From positions 124,001 to 188,000 of the forward strand of contig NZ_JACBYS010000007.1 of the NCBI RefSeq assembly GCF_013408245.1: a DNA stretch of 64,000 nt. Reading direction: 5' to 3'. The stretch's first letter is position 1. Every line of letters starts with the position of its first letter. This document shows positions 53,221-60,938 of this stretch, in pieces. Position numbers and translations under genes: made by a program. The stretch comes from Duganella sp. 1224 (GTDB lineage: Bacteria; Pseudomonadota; Gammaproteobacteria; Burkholderiales; Burkholderiaceae_D). A model generated the notes under the pieces. That model had not been told where the DNA came from and did not search any database. It worked only from the letters and a program-made list of their open reading frames with translations.

Positions 53221-54156
53221 ATGCTGCAAACTCCGCTGACGATACAAAGGCTTTACGACGACAATCGCGAAAGTTTGCAGCTTGGGTGGTTCGCCGGTTT
53301 TCCCGGCGGCGAGCGCCTGATCTCCGGCGACGTCGCCTCGGCCGCCGACCAGGTGGGCCACCTGAACACCATCCACCCGGGCCGCATCCAGGTCTTCGGC
53401 CACCAGGAAATCAACTACTACCAGCGCCTGAAGTCGCTCACGCGCGCGCACGTCATCGGCGAGCTGATCGCCGGCGGGCCGCCGGCGCTGATCATCGCCC
53501 AGGGGCTGGAAACGCCGCCCGACATTCTCGCCATCTGCGACGAGAAAAACATTCCGCTGTTCTCGACGCCGCTGCCGGCGGCGCAGGTGATCGACTTCCT
53601 GCGCGTCTACCTGTCCAAGAAGCTGGCCCAGCGCATCATCATGCACGGCGTGTTCATGGACGTGCTGGGCGTGGGCGTGCTGATCACCGGCGATTCCGGC
53701 CTCGGCAAGAGCGAGCTGGGCCTGGAGCTGATCTCGCGGTCGCACGGGCTGGTGGCGGATGACGCGGTCGAGTTCTCGCGCATCGCGCCCAATATGATCG
53801 AGGGCCGCTGCCCGGCGCTGCTGCAGAATCTGCTGGAGGTGCGCGGGCTGGGGCTGCTGGACATCAAGGCCATCTTCGGCGAGACGGCGGTGCGCCGCAA
53901 GATGCGGCTCAAGCTCATTGTGCACCTGGTGCGGCGCGGCGCCGCCGACGAGGAAGTGGAGCGCCTGCCGTTCCAGTTCCCGACCGAGGACGTGCTGGGC
54001 CTGCCGATCCGCAAGGTGGTGATCCCGGTGGCGGCCGGCCGCAACATCGCGGTGCTGCTGGAAGCCGCCGTACGCAACACCATCCTGCAACTGCGCGGCA
54101 TCGACACCTTGCAAGAATTCATGGAGCGGCAACGACAAGCCATGAGCGGGGACTAG
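53221..54156 (+). CDS. hprK: HPr kinase/phosphorylase
   Basis: A 311-residue bifunctional enzyme that phosphorylates and dephosphorylates HPr. An N-terminal domain (1 to about 130) is followed by the catalytic domain with conserved His142 (MHGVFMDV), the P-loop GDSGLGKS (157-164), EFSRIAPNMIEGRCP and LLEVRGLGLLDI. The start MLQTPLTIQ at 53221 is preferred over a GTG four codons earlier. The last codons (RQRQAMSGD) and the stop are part of the first copy of a 123-bp tandem repeat that continues past the gene. Confidence 0.95.
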   Translation: MLQTPLTIQRLYDDNRESLQLGWFAGFPGGERLISGDVASAADQVGHLNTIHPGRIQVFGHQEINYYQRLKSLTRAHVIGELIAGGPPALIIAQGLETPPDILAICDEKNIPLFSTPLPAAQVIDFLRVYLSKKLAQRIIMHGVFMDVLGVGVLITGDSGLGKSELGLELISRSHGLVADDAVEFSRIAPNMIEGRCPALLQNLLEVRGLGLLDIKAIFGETAVRRKMRLKLIVHLVRRGAADEEVERLPFQFPTEDVLGLPIRKVVIPVAAGRNIAVLLEAAVRNTILQLRGIDTLQEFMERQRQAMSGD

Positions 54157-54400
54157 CCCCGCCCACGGCTTCATGTTGCCAAGGAACCGCGCCTTGCAAG
54201 GCGCGGCCGTTCCGCGGGCGCGGCGCTGCGCACCGCGAATTCCCCGCTCCACCAACGACAAGCCATGAGCGGGGACTAGCCCCGCCCATGCCTTCATGTT
54301 GCCAAGGAACCGCGCCTTGCAAGGCGCGGCCGTTCCGTGGGCGCGGCGCTGCGCACCGCGAATTCCCCGCTCCACCAACGACAAGCCATGAGCGGCGACT
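54132..54400. repeat. 123-bp tandem repeat at the hprK 3' end
   Basis: Copies start at 54132, 54255 and 54378 (the third is partial), each beginning ACGACAAGCCATGAGCGG, an exact 123-bp period. Copies 1 and 2 differ at only a few bases (for example CCCACGGC against CCCATGCC). The unit includes the stem CGCGCCTTGCAAGGCGCG. It fills the gap between hprK and rapZ; the first copy covers the hprK stop codon. The 41-codon period keeps minus-strand frames open through it. Confidence 0.92.
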
Positions 54401-54426
54401 GACTACCGATGGTATCATCGGCGATT

Positions 54427-55287
54427 ATGCGCATCGTCCTCATTACTGGTATCTCCGGTTCCGGCAAATCCGTCGCCCTCAACGTCCTCGAAGACACGGG
54501 GCATTATTGTGTCGACAACCTGCCGCCGGCCCTGCTTTCCCACCTGGTCAGCACGCTGACCGACGAAGGCCTGCAGGCGCTGGCGGTGGCGGTGGACGCC
54601 CGCAGCGCCGAGTCGCTGGCCTCGCTGCCGGGCGACGTCCAGCGCCTGCGCGAGCAGGGCCACGACGTCAAGGTCATGTTCCTGACCGCCAACACCCATT
54701 CGCTGGTGGCGCGGTTCTCCGAGACGCGCCGCAGCCATCCGCTGTCGCACGAGCTGCGTCCTGGCCAGAACCCGGCCGCGCGCCGCACGCTGATCGAATG
54801 CATCATGGAGGAGCGCGAGCGCCTGTCGGCGATCGAGCAGCTGGGGCATGTGCTGGATACGTCCGAACTCAGCGCCAACAAGCTGCGCGCCTGGGTCAAG
54901 GATCTGGTGCTGACCGCACACGCGCCGCTGACCTTGTTCTTCGAGTCCTTCGCCTTCAAGCTGGGCGTGCCGATGGATGCGGACTTTGTGTTCGACGTGC
55001 GGGCGCTGCCGAATCCGTATTACGACCTGGCGCTGCGTCCGCTGACCGGGCGCGATGCGCCAGTGATCGAGTTCCTCGACGCCCAGCCGAGCGCGGGCGA
55101 AATGCTGAACGATATCCGCGCGTTTGTGGAGAAATGGCTGCCGTCGTTCAAGAGCGATAACCGCAGCTATCTGACGGTGGCGCTGGGGTGTACTGGCGGG
55201 CAGCACCGGTCGGTGTATATGGCGGAAAAACTCGCCGCTTACTTCAACCCCACGGAACGCGTGGTGTTGCGCCACCGCGAACAATAG
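54427..55287 (+). CDS. rapZ: RNase adapter protein RapZ
   Basis: A 286-residue P-loop protein of the RapZ/YvcJ family. The N-terminal Walker A GISGSGKS (residues 8-15) is followed by a Walker-B-like region, and the C-terminal domain ends LTVALGCTGGQHRSVYMAEKLA. RapZ binds GlcZ and other small RNAs and guides RNase E in Enterobacteria; in betaproteobacteria its partner RNAs are less known. Start MRIVLITG at 54427. The 270-bp gap after hprK is filled by the tandem repeat. Confidence 0.95.
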   Translation: MRIVLITGISGSGKSVALNVLEDTGHYCVDNLPPALLSHLVSTLTDEGLQALAVAVDARSAESLASLPGDVQRLREQGHDVKVMFLTANTHSLVARFSETRRSHPLSHELRPGQNPAARRTLIECIMEERERLSAIEQLGHVLDTSELSANKLRAWVKDLVLTAHAPLTLFFESFAFKLGVPMDADFVFDVRALPNPYYDLALRPLTGRDAPVIEFLDAQPSAGEMLNDIRAFVEKWLPSFKSDNRSYLTVALGCTGGQHRSVYMAEKLAAYFNPTERVVLRHREQ

Positions 55288-55339
55288 CGGGGTGGCGACC
55301 GCGCGGCGTGTTGGCGGACGCGTCTCTTCAATGCGTGCT

Positions 55340-55414
55340 TTCACCCCCAAGCGGCGCGCCGCCGTCGGGGTCTGACCCCGTACGGGGTCAGACCCCTTTG
55401 TGGCCCTGCGGGGT
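55340..55414 (+). repeat. Dispersed palindromic repeat, copy D
   Basis: The most complete copy: left flank TTCACCCCCA (55340-55349), then a stretch shared with copy C (GGCGCGCCGCCGT-type), the perfect 30-bp palindrome core at 55367-55396 (GGGGTCTGACCCC arms), and right flank GGCCCTGCGGGGT (to 55414). It lies between the convergent rapZ and crotonase-family genes, 6 bp from the stop codon of the latter. Confidence 0.87.
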
Positions 55415-55420
55415 GCGGCG

Positions 55421-56485
55421 TCAGAGGTGTCGCAACGGGTGCGCGTAGTCGGGCCAGACGGGCTGGAACATGGCCTGCACCATCTCCTCCGTGACTTCCG
55501 CCAGACTGGCGGGCCGCCATTGCGGCTGGTTGTCCTTGTCGATGACCAAGGCGCGGACGCCTTCGATGACCTCGCCATGTTCAAAGTTGCGCCGCACCAG
55601 CGCGCGTTCCATGCGCAGGCAGCCGGCGACGTCCAGCCCGGCACCGCGCTTGATCAGTTCGTGCGTGACACACATCATCAGCGGCGAGCGCGTGGCCATC
55701 ACCCGCAACGTCTTGGCCGCGAAGTCGCCGCCGTCAGCTTGCAGCGAGGCGACGATGGCCGGCACGGAACCGGCGCTGAAGTGCCGGTCGATGGCGGCGC
55801 GGTCGGCGGCCAGCTGGCTGGCGCCGGCGTCATGCGCGCCGGCGTAGCGGGCGATGGCATCACGCAGCTGCGCGCCGGACGTGGCGGCCAGCAAGCCGTC
55901 CAGCGCAGCCCGGTCAGACAACGGCGCATAGTGATCAGCCAGGCCGGCATACAGCGCATCCGCCGCGCCGATCGTCACGCCGGTCACGCCGAGGTAATAG
56001 CCCAGCGCGCCCGGCGCCCGCGACAGGAAATAACTGCCGCCCACGTCCGGAAACAGGCCGATGTTCACCTCCGGCATCGCCATCCTGGTCTTGTCGGTAA
56101 CAATCCGCACGCCGCCCTGCGCGATGCCCATGCCGCCGCCCATCACCACGCCATCCATCAGCGCGATATACGGCTTGGGATAAAAATGAATCAGGTGATT
56201 CAGCGCATATTCCTCGGTGAAGAAATCCTCCACCAGCGCGCTGCCGCCCTGCGGCGTCGACCGCCCCGTCTCGTAGAAAAAGCGGATGTCGCCGCCGGCG
56301 CAAAACGCCTTCTCGCTGCTGCTGCGCACCAGCACGGCGGCCACGCGCTGGTCGTCGCGCCAGTCCAGCAGCGCGCGGGTGAGCGCGCGCACCATGTCGA
56401 GGGACAGGGAATTCAGGGCTTTCGGCCGGTCCAGCACGATCACGCCCGTGCCGTCGCTCACGCTGGTATGGATGGTTTCGCTCAT
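55421..56485 (-). CDS. 3-Hydroxyisobutyryl-CoA hydrolase-like crotonase
   Basis: A 354-residue crotonase-superfamily enzyme longer than enoyl-CoA hydratases, as in 3-hydroxyisobutyryl-CoA hydrolases of valine breakdown. Features are LDRPKALNSLSLDMV, SEKAFCAGGDIRFFYE (oxyanion hole), MDGVVMGGGMGIAQGG and MPEVNIGLFPDVGGSYFLSRAPG, which holds the catalytic Glu/Asp pair of the hydrolase class. The C-terminal part (from about residue 250) is the ECH_2 extension. Start at 56485 (MSETIHTSVSDG). It leads nowhere obvious metabolically; its neighbours are a polysaccharide lyase and a TonB receptor. Confidence 0.85.
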   Translation of the reverse strand: MSETIHTSVSDGTGVIVLDRPKALNSLSLDMVRALTRALLDWRDDQRVAAVLVRSSSEKAFCAGGDIRFFYETGRSTPQGGSALVEDFFTEEYALNHLIHFYPKPYIALMDGVVMGGGMGIAQGGVRIVTDKTRMAMPEVNIGLFPDVGGSYFLSRAPGALGYYLGVTGVTIGAADALYAGLADHYAPLSDRAALDGLLAATSGAQLRDAIARYAGAHDAGASQLAADRAAIDRHFSAGSVPAIVASLQADGGDFAAKTLRVMATRSPLMMCVTHELIKRGAGLDVAGCLRMERALVRRNFEHGEVIEGVRALVIDKDNQPQWRPASLAEVTEEMVQAMFQPVWPDYAHPLRHL

Positions 56486-56495
56486 GCGAACTATT

Positions 56496-57401
56496 CTACT
56501 GCAGATGCTCCAGCGGGTTCGGCACCTCAAGCGATCCGCCCAGGCGCGGTTGCCACAGCGCCTTGCCGGCCGGCGGCGGCGCCTTGCCGACGTGGCGGTT
56601 GTAGATGGTCGTCACCTCGCGGCTGCCCACCGGCTCCTGCTCGACACCGGTCCGTTTGGCGATGCCGGACGGGTCCGCCGAACCGGCCACGGTGAACGCC
56701 ACCAGCGTGTCCAGACGCGGATCGCGCACGTCCAGAATCGAGGCCATCATCACCAGCGGCGTGGCCGCGTACACCTGGTAGTGCAGCGCCTTGCCGGCCC
56801 GCTCCATTTCGGCCGGCAGCGCCCCATCCGCCTCCATCTGTCCCAGCGCGTGCTGCAGCACCTTGCGGCCCCAGTCCAGATAGCGCGCCTCGCCGGTGAC
56901 GCCGCCCACCGCCGTCACTGCCACGCCTTCCCAGTAGTAGTGGTTGTTGCGCGTGCCGGTCTTGGCGTCCGAGTGCGCCATGGTGGCGTCCGCCAGCGCC
57001 TTGAACCAGCCCTCGATGACAACGCGTTGCGCCGGCGTCGCCTGCGGCTGCACGCGCGCGTAGTTGAGCGCCATGCCGCTCAGCGTCCACTTGCGCACGT
57101 AATACGCCTGCTCGCTGGACATCTTGCCCAGCATGGCTTTCTGCTCGCCCCAGCTGGCCAGCCAGGTCAGCGCGCAGGCGGCGTCGCGGCCGTTGGCGTC
57201 CTGCGCCACGTGCGACAGGAAGTCCTCGATCGGCTTGGTATTGGCGATGTTCTGCGCCCGCTTCACCGGATCGATCACCGAATGGTGCTTGTCCGAGTAG
57301 TAGCTGTTGGCTTCAATGTCGCTGCGCGCCGGCGGCGGCGCGTCGCAGGCCTGGGCCAGCGGGACCGCCAGCGCCAGCAATAACGGTATCCATGATTTCA
57401 T
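56496..57401 (-). CDS. Alginate lyase family (PL5-like) periplasmic protein
   Basis: A 301-residue exported protein. A signal peptide (MKSWIPLLLALAVPLAQA) is followed by an all-helical alginate-lyase-type domain with ALTWLASWGEQKAM, the catalytic-site-like NNHYYWEGVAVTAVGG (compare NNHSYW in AlgL), and LPAEMERAGKALHYQVYAATPLVMMASI. The Asn-His-x-Tyr-Trp motif is characteristic of PL5. It would cleave alginate or a related uronan in the periplasm. It is 10 bp after the TonB receptor gene, so the pair probably imports and degrades one polysaccharide. Confidence 0.82.
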   Translation of the reverse strand: MKSWIPLLLALAVPLAQACDAPPPARSDIEANSYYSDKHHSVIDPVKRAQNIANTKPIEDFLSHVAQDANGRDAACALTWLASWGEQKAMLGKMSSEQAYYVRKWTLSGMALNYARVQPQATPAQRVVIEGWFKALADATMAHSDAKTGTRNNHYYWEGVAVTAVGGVTGEARYLDWGRKVLQHALGQMEADGALPAEMERAGKALHYQVYAATPLVMMASILDVRDPRLDTLVAFTVAGSADPSGIAKRTGVEQEPVGSREVTTIYNRHVGKAPPPAGKALWQPRLGGSLEVPNPLEHLQ

Positions 57402-57411
57402 GATGCTCCTG

Positions 57412-60306
57412 TCAGAAAGTAGTGCTCAGCTTGATCTGGTAAGTACGCCCATCCACGTCCAGCCGACGCGGCTTCAGGTACGATACCTCGTATTCCTCGC
57501 GCACCGCATTGGTCATATTGAAGGCGTCGAAGGAAATCTTGATGTTGTTGGTGAAGGTGTAGCTGGCCGACATGTCCAGCTGGCCGCGCGCCTTGACCGA
57601 GCGCGCCGCGCCGTTGAAGGTGCCGCCGGCCGCCAGATCGTAATCGTCGCGGTAGTTGTACACCGCGCGCACGCCCCAGGCCTTGGTCTCATAGTAGGCG
57701 ATCAGGTTGTAATTGTTGCGCGACACGCCGGGCAGCGTCGCCGCCGAGCCATCATCGTTCTTGCCCTTGATGGTGGTGTAGGCGTAGTTGAAGGCGCCGC
57801 CCAGGTTGTTCCACGGCGCCGGCAGCCAGTCCAGGTTCTGCTGCACGTTGAATTCCACGCCCTGCACCTTGATCTTCTGCTGGTTGGTCTGGCCGGTGAT
57901 GACCACGCGCGCCGGCTGCAGCGACGGCGCCTCCGCCGTGCCGACGTTGACCAGGATGTCGCTCAGGCAGTTGCTGCCGACGATGCTCAGGTGGCCCAGT
58001 CCCAGCGCCGTGGCGTCAGCCGGGCACAGGCGGTTGACGTCGCGCACCGGACCGACCAGGCCCTTGACGTCTTTCTGGAACACGGTCAGCGCCACCAGCC
58101 CGTTCGGCCGGTTGTACCACTCCAGCGCCAGGTCGAAGGAATTGGCGGTGTACGGCTTCAGGTCGGCGCTGCCCAGCACCACGTTGTAGGTCGGCGTGGC
58201 GGTGCCGGTGGCCGGCTCGGTCACCACCGTGGACGGCGTGATGTCGCGCGGCTGCGGCCGCACGAAGGTACGGTAGGCGGCGCCGCGCAGCGCCAGCTTG
58301 TCGCTCAGGTCGGCCTTGGCCACCAGCGACGGCAGGAAGTTGCGATAGCTCTGTTCGAACGTGCGCGGCGTCTTGGTGGTGACCACCTTGGTGCCGCCGG
58401 GGATGGCGACGGTGAGGTTGCTGGTGTCCACCGAGTCCACGGTTTCGCGCGTGCTTTCGTAGCGCGCGCCCAGATTGCCCTTGAGCGGCACGCCCCACAC
58501 GCTGGTGCCCCAGATGCTCGACACGTAGCCGGAGGCGATCTTGTTGCGCACCGCAAAGTTATACGACGAAAAGCCCGGATCGGCGTCGTTGTTGACCAGG
58601 CCGTATGGCGTCAACGTCTGGCCTGGCAGCACCGTCACCGGCTTGACCGCGTTCAGCACGGCCGGAATGTCCACCGCCACCCAGTTCTTGGTGTAGCCCG
58701 GAATGTAGCCGCCGCCAAAGGTGTCCAGGTAAGGATTGGCGATCGCCAGCGAGGGCTGGATGGCGGCGAAGTTGATGCCCTGCGCGGTGTTGCGCGTGCC
58801 GCTCGACACGAAGTCGTTCGTCTCGGCGCGCAAGCCAGCCTTGACCGACTTGAAGAAGCCGTCCTCGAAGCTGCGCTCGGCGAAGGCCTGCACCGCGTCC
58901 ACCGAGGTCAGCGCGCGGCCGTTGGTGCCGGTGACGCCAAAGCGGTCGTTGCCGTTGTTGCGCGCCTGCGTGACCGAGGTACCGGGGCGCTGGTCGTAAG
59001 GCCCCGGATTGATGTGGCTGGTGGTCGGCGTGAACAGCGTTAGCACTGACTGCGCCAGGTCGGTGCCGCCCGAGTAGTAGTGACCGTAGGTGCCGTTGGA
59101 GCCCGGCAGCGTGCGCGCCGATTGCACAATGTCGATCGACAACTGGTCCTGGCGGTTTTCCGCGCGCGAGCTGTGCACGGCGCCGTTGAAGTGCCATTCG
59201 TCGTTTTCCCAGTCGACGTCCGCCGTCAGGCCGTGCGTGCGCTGGCGTTGCGGCGCCGAGCGCAGCGAGTCGGTGATGCTGGCGTTGGCGTAATCGTAGG
59301 AATTGATCATCGCCTGCTTGCCGGTCGGCGTGTCGATGGTGAAGATCGGCCCGAGGTTGGTGATCGGCGAATTGGCGGTCGGATCGATATAGTTCAGGTA
59401 CTGGTTGGACGAGCCCAGCTTGCGATCGCTGTAATAGCCGGTCAGGTTGAAGCGCGTTTCGCCGTTCATGCGCCAGCCGACGCCGGCGGCGGCGCTGTGC
59501 GTGTCGCCGGTATTGGCGGTGACGGTCTGGCGGATCTGGCCGGGGAACAGGATGCCCTTGGCATAGTCCGCCTTCGGATAGCGCGCGTCGAACTGCGCCT
59601 GCGTGATGCCGAGGTTGGCGGCGGCCAGCTGATCGTAATCCTGCACCTGCGTCGAGTCGCGGCGGAAGTCTTCCTTCTTGTACGCGTAGACGCCGAACAC
59701 CGCCAGGTCCTTGCCGAAGTGCTTGTTCCACGAGGCGCTGGCGTTCGGCGTGCTCAGGCGGCCCAGCTCGTCGTACTCGTCGCCGATGGAAATGCTGCCG
59801 CCGTCCTTGCGCGCCAGCGCCGAGGTGATGCGCAAATCGATGTTGCCGCTCAGGCCGCCCGGCTGCTCGGCCGCCGTCGGGCTTTTCAGCACGGTGATGG
59901 CGCTGAAGATGTCCGAGTTGAAGGCGCCCAGCGGCGTCGAGCCGTTCAGCACCGGCTGCGCGAACGACATGCCGTTGATGGTCGTCAGCGCGAAGGTGCC
60001 GGGCAGGCCGCGCAGGTTGATGGTGGCGTTGCGCGAGCCGGCCTCGCGGTTCAGCTGCACGCCGGGGATGCGCTGGATCGCCTCGCCCACGTTCAGGTCC
60101 GGGAAGCGGCCCAGGCCGTCGGAGGAAATGCTGTCGGTGATTTCCAGCGTGTCGCGCTTCATGTTGACGGCGTCGGCGTAGGATTTGCGGATGCCGGACA
60201 CCACCACGGTGTTGGCGTCGGCGGGCGCTGCATCCTGGGCCCAGGCATTGCTCAGGCACAGCAAGGCAATGGCCGCGCTGAGCGGCCGGATGGTCAGCTT
60301 GTTCAT
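57412..60306 (-). CDS. Large TonB-dependent receptor, carbohydrate type
   Basis: A 964-residue outer-membrane receptor with a signal peptide (cleavage after NAWA, residue about 23), a plug (about 33-160: VVVSGIRKSYADAVNMKRDTLEITDSISSDGLGRFPDLNVGEAIQRIPGV, INLRGLPGTFALTTINGM) and a large barrel ending YQIKLSTTF. The plug signature and size are those of the TonB-Xanth-Caul group, which mostly import oligosaccharides. Paired with an alginate-lyase-like gene, the substrate is probably an alginate-type oligomer (inference). A LacI-like box lies 26 bp upstream of its start. Confidence 0.92.
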   Translation of the reverse strand: MNKLTIRPLSAAIALLCLSNAWAQDAAPADANTVVVSGIRKSYADAVNMKRDTLEITDSISSDGLGRFPDLNVGEAIQRIPGVQLNREAGSRNATINLRGLPGTFALTTINGMSFAQPVLNGSTPLGAFNSDIFSAITVLKSPTAAEQPGGLSGNIDLRITSALARKDGGSISIGDEYDELGRLSTPNASASWNKHFGKDLAVFGVYAYKKEDFRRDSTQVQDYDQLAAANLGITQAQFDARYPKADYAKGILFPGQIRQTVTANTGDTHSAAAGVGWRMNGETRFNLTGYYSDRKLGSSNQYLNYIDPTANSPITNLGPIFTIDTPTGKQAMINSYDYANASITDSLRSAPQRQRTHGLTADVDWENDEWHFNGAVHSSRAENRQDQLSIDIVQSARTLPGSNGTYGHYYSGGTDLAQSVLTLFTPTTSHINPGPYDQRPGTSVTQARNNGNDRFGVTGTNGRALTSVDAVQAFAERSFEDGFFKSVKAGLRAETNDFVSSGTRNTAQGINFAAIQPSLAIANPYLDTFGGGYIPGYTKNWVAVDIPAVLNAVKPVTVLPGQTLTPYGLVNNDADPGFSSYNFAVRNKIASGYVSSIWGTSVWGVPLKGNLGARYESTRETVDSVDTSNLTVAIPGGTKVVTTKTPRTFEQSYRNFLPSLVAKADLSDKLALRGAAYRTFVRPQPRDITPSTVVTEPATGTATPTYNVVLGSADLKPYTANSFDLALEWYNRPNGLVALTVFQKDVKGLVGPVRDVNRLCPADATALGLGHLSIVGSNCLSDILVNVGTAEAPSLQPARVVITGQTNQQKIKVQGVEFNVQQNLDWLPAPWNNLGGAFNYAYTTIKGKNDDGSAATLPGVSRNNYNLIAYYETKAWGVRAVYNYRDDYDLAAGGTFNGAARSVKARGQLDMSASYTFTNNIKISFDAFNMTNAVREEYEVSYLKPRRLDVDGRTYQIKLSTTF

Positions 60307-60331
60307 GTGGTGTCTCTCTTTATCGTTATTT

Positions 60332-60445
60332 GGAAAACGTTTAACTATTACAATTAAATCATTTCCGCTTCAAGAGCACTACATGGATCTACGGCATGTT
60401 GCGTTAACGCCAACGCAGCTTGCGCATTTTTAGGAAATCGTTTAT
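60332..60445. promoter_or_regulatory. Two LacI-like boxes 100 bp apart upstream of the TonB receptor
   Basis: GGAAAACGTTTAAC at 60332-60345 contains the palindrome AAACGTTT, a core seen in many LacI-family operators. GGAAATCGTTTATC at 60432-60445 is identical at 12 of 14 positions, exactly 100 bp away. Such spacing would suit looping by a LacI-type tetramer. The regulator is not adjacent, so this is pattern-based inference. Confidence 0.45.
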
Positions 60446-60457
60446 CAAGCCAGGGGC

Positions 60458-60484
60458 AAAAAAGGGCGCCCTCATGCGCCCTTT
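60458..60484 (-). terminator. Rho-independent terminator after hpf
   Basis: A 9-bp perfect stem (AAAGGGCGC/GCGCCCTTT, 6-nt loop) followed on the minus strand by TTTTTT. It starts 21 bp after the hpf stop and ends the lptC-lptA-lptB-rpoN-hpf transcript. Confidence 0.9.
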
Positions 60485-60505
60485 CGTTGCGGCTGCGGCC
60501 GGTTA

Positions 60506-60862
60506 TCAGGCGGCGGCAGCGGGTTCGAAGCTGTCGGGGATGTGTTTGATCGCGTCGCGATCATGGCCCTGCACCTTGGCTTTGTATTTCATGACCTGCC
60601 GATCCAGCTTGTCGATCAGGGTGTCGATGGCGGCGTACAGGTCTTGCGACAGGCTCTCCACGTACACGGTCTTGCCGGACATGCGCAGGTTGATTTCAGC
60701 CTTCTGGCGTTTCTCTTTCTCTTTAAGGTTATCTACGGTCAGGATGACAGCAATATCAATCACTTGATCAAAGTGGCGGATGACCCGTTCCAGCTTGTTC
60801 TGCACGTATTCGCGAATCGCTGCGGTCACTTCGAGATGATGTCCACTGATGGTGAGATTCAT
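60506..60862 (-). CDS. hpf: Ribosome hibernation promoting factor
   Basis: A 118-residue HPF/YfiA-type protein: MNLTISGHHLEVTAAIREYVQNKLERVIRHF, VDNLKEKEKRQKAEINLRMSGKTVYVES, DLYAAIDTLIDKLDRQVMKYK. Its size is that of the short form, which binds the 30S subunit and promotes inactive 100S dimers in stationary phase. The start at 60862 excludes a long unconserved N-terminal frame. It follows rpoN by 76 bp and ends in a terminator; ptsN, its usual neighbour, is elsewhere. Confidence 0.93.
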   Translation of the reverse strand: MNLTISGHHLEVTAAIREYVQNKLERVIRHFDQVIDIAVILTVDNLKEKEKRQKAEINLRMSGKTVYVESLSQDLYAAIDTLIDKLDRQVMKYKAKVQGHDRDAIKHIPDSFEPAAAA

Positions 60863-60938
60863 ACACACTCCTAAAGATAAGTCGCTTCTGACGGTTAGTG
60901 CGGTGCCCATTGCGGCCGGGCGCGCAGGAACCAAGTAA

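Noticed and set aside
53197..54418. Minus-strand open frames running through the 123-bp repeats, giving duplicated peptides
   Set aside because: The frames stay open because the repeat length is a multiple of three; they overlap hprK in antisense and have no independent support as genes.
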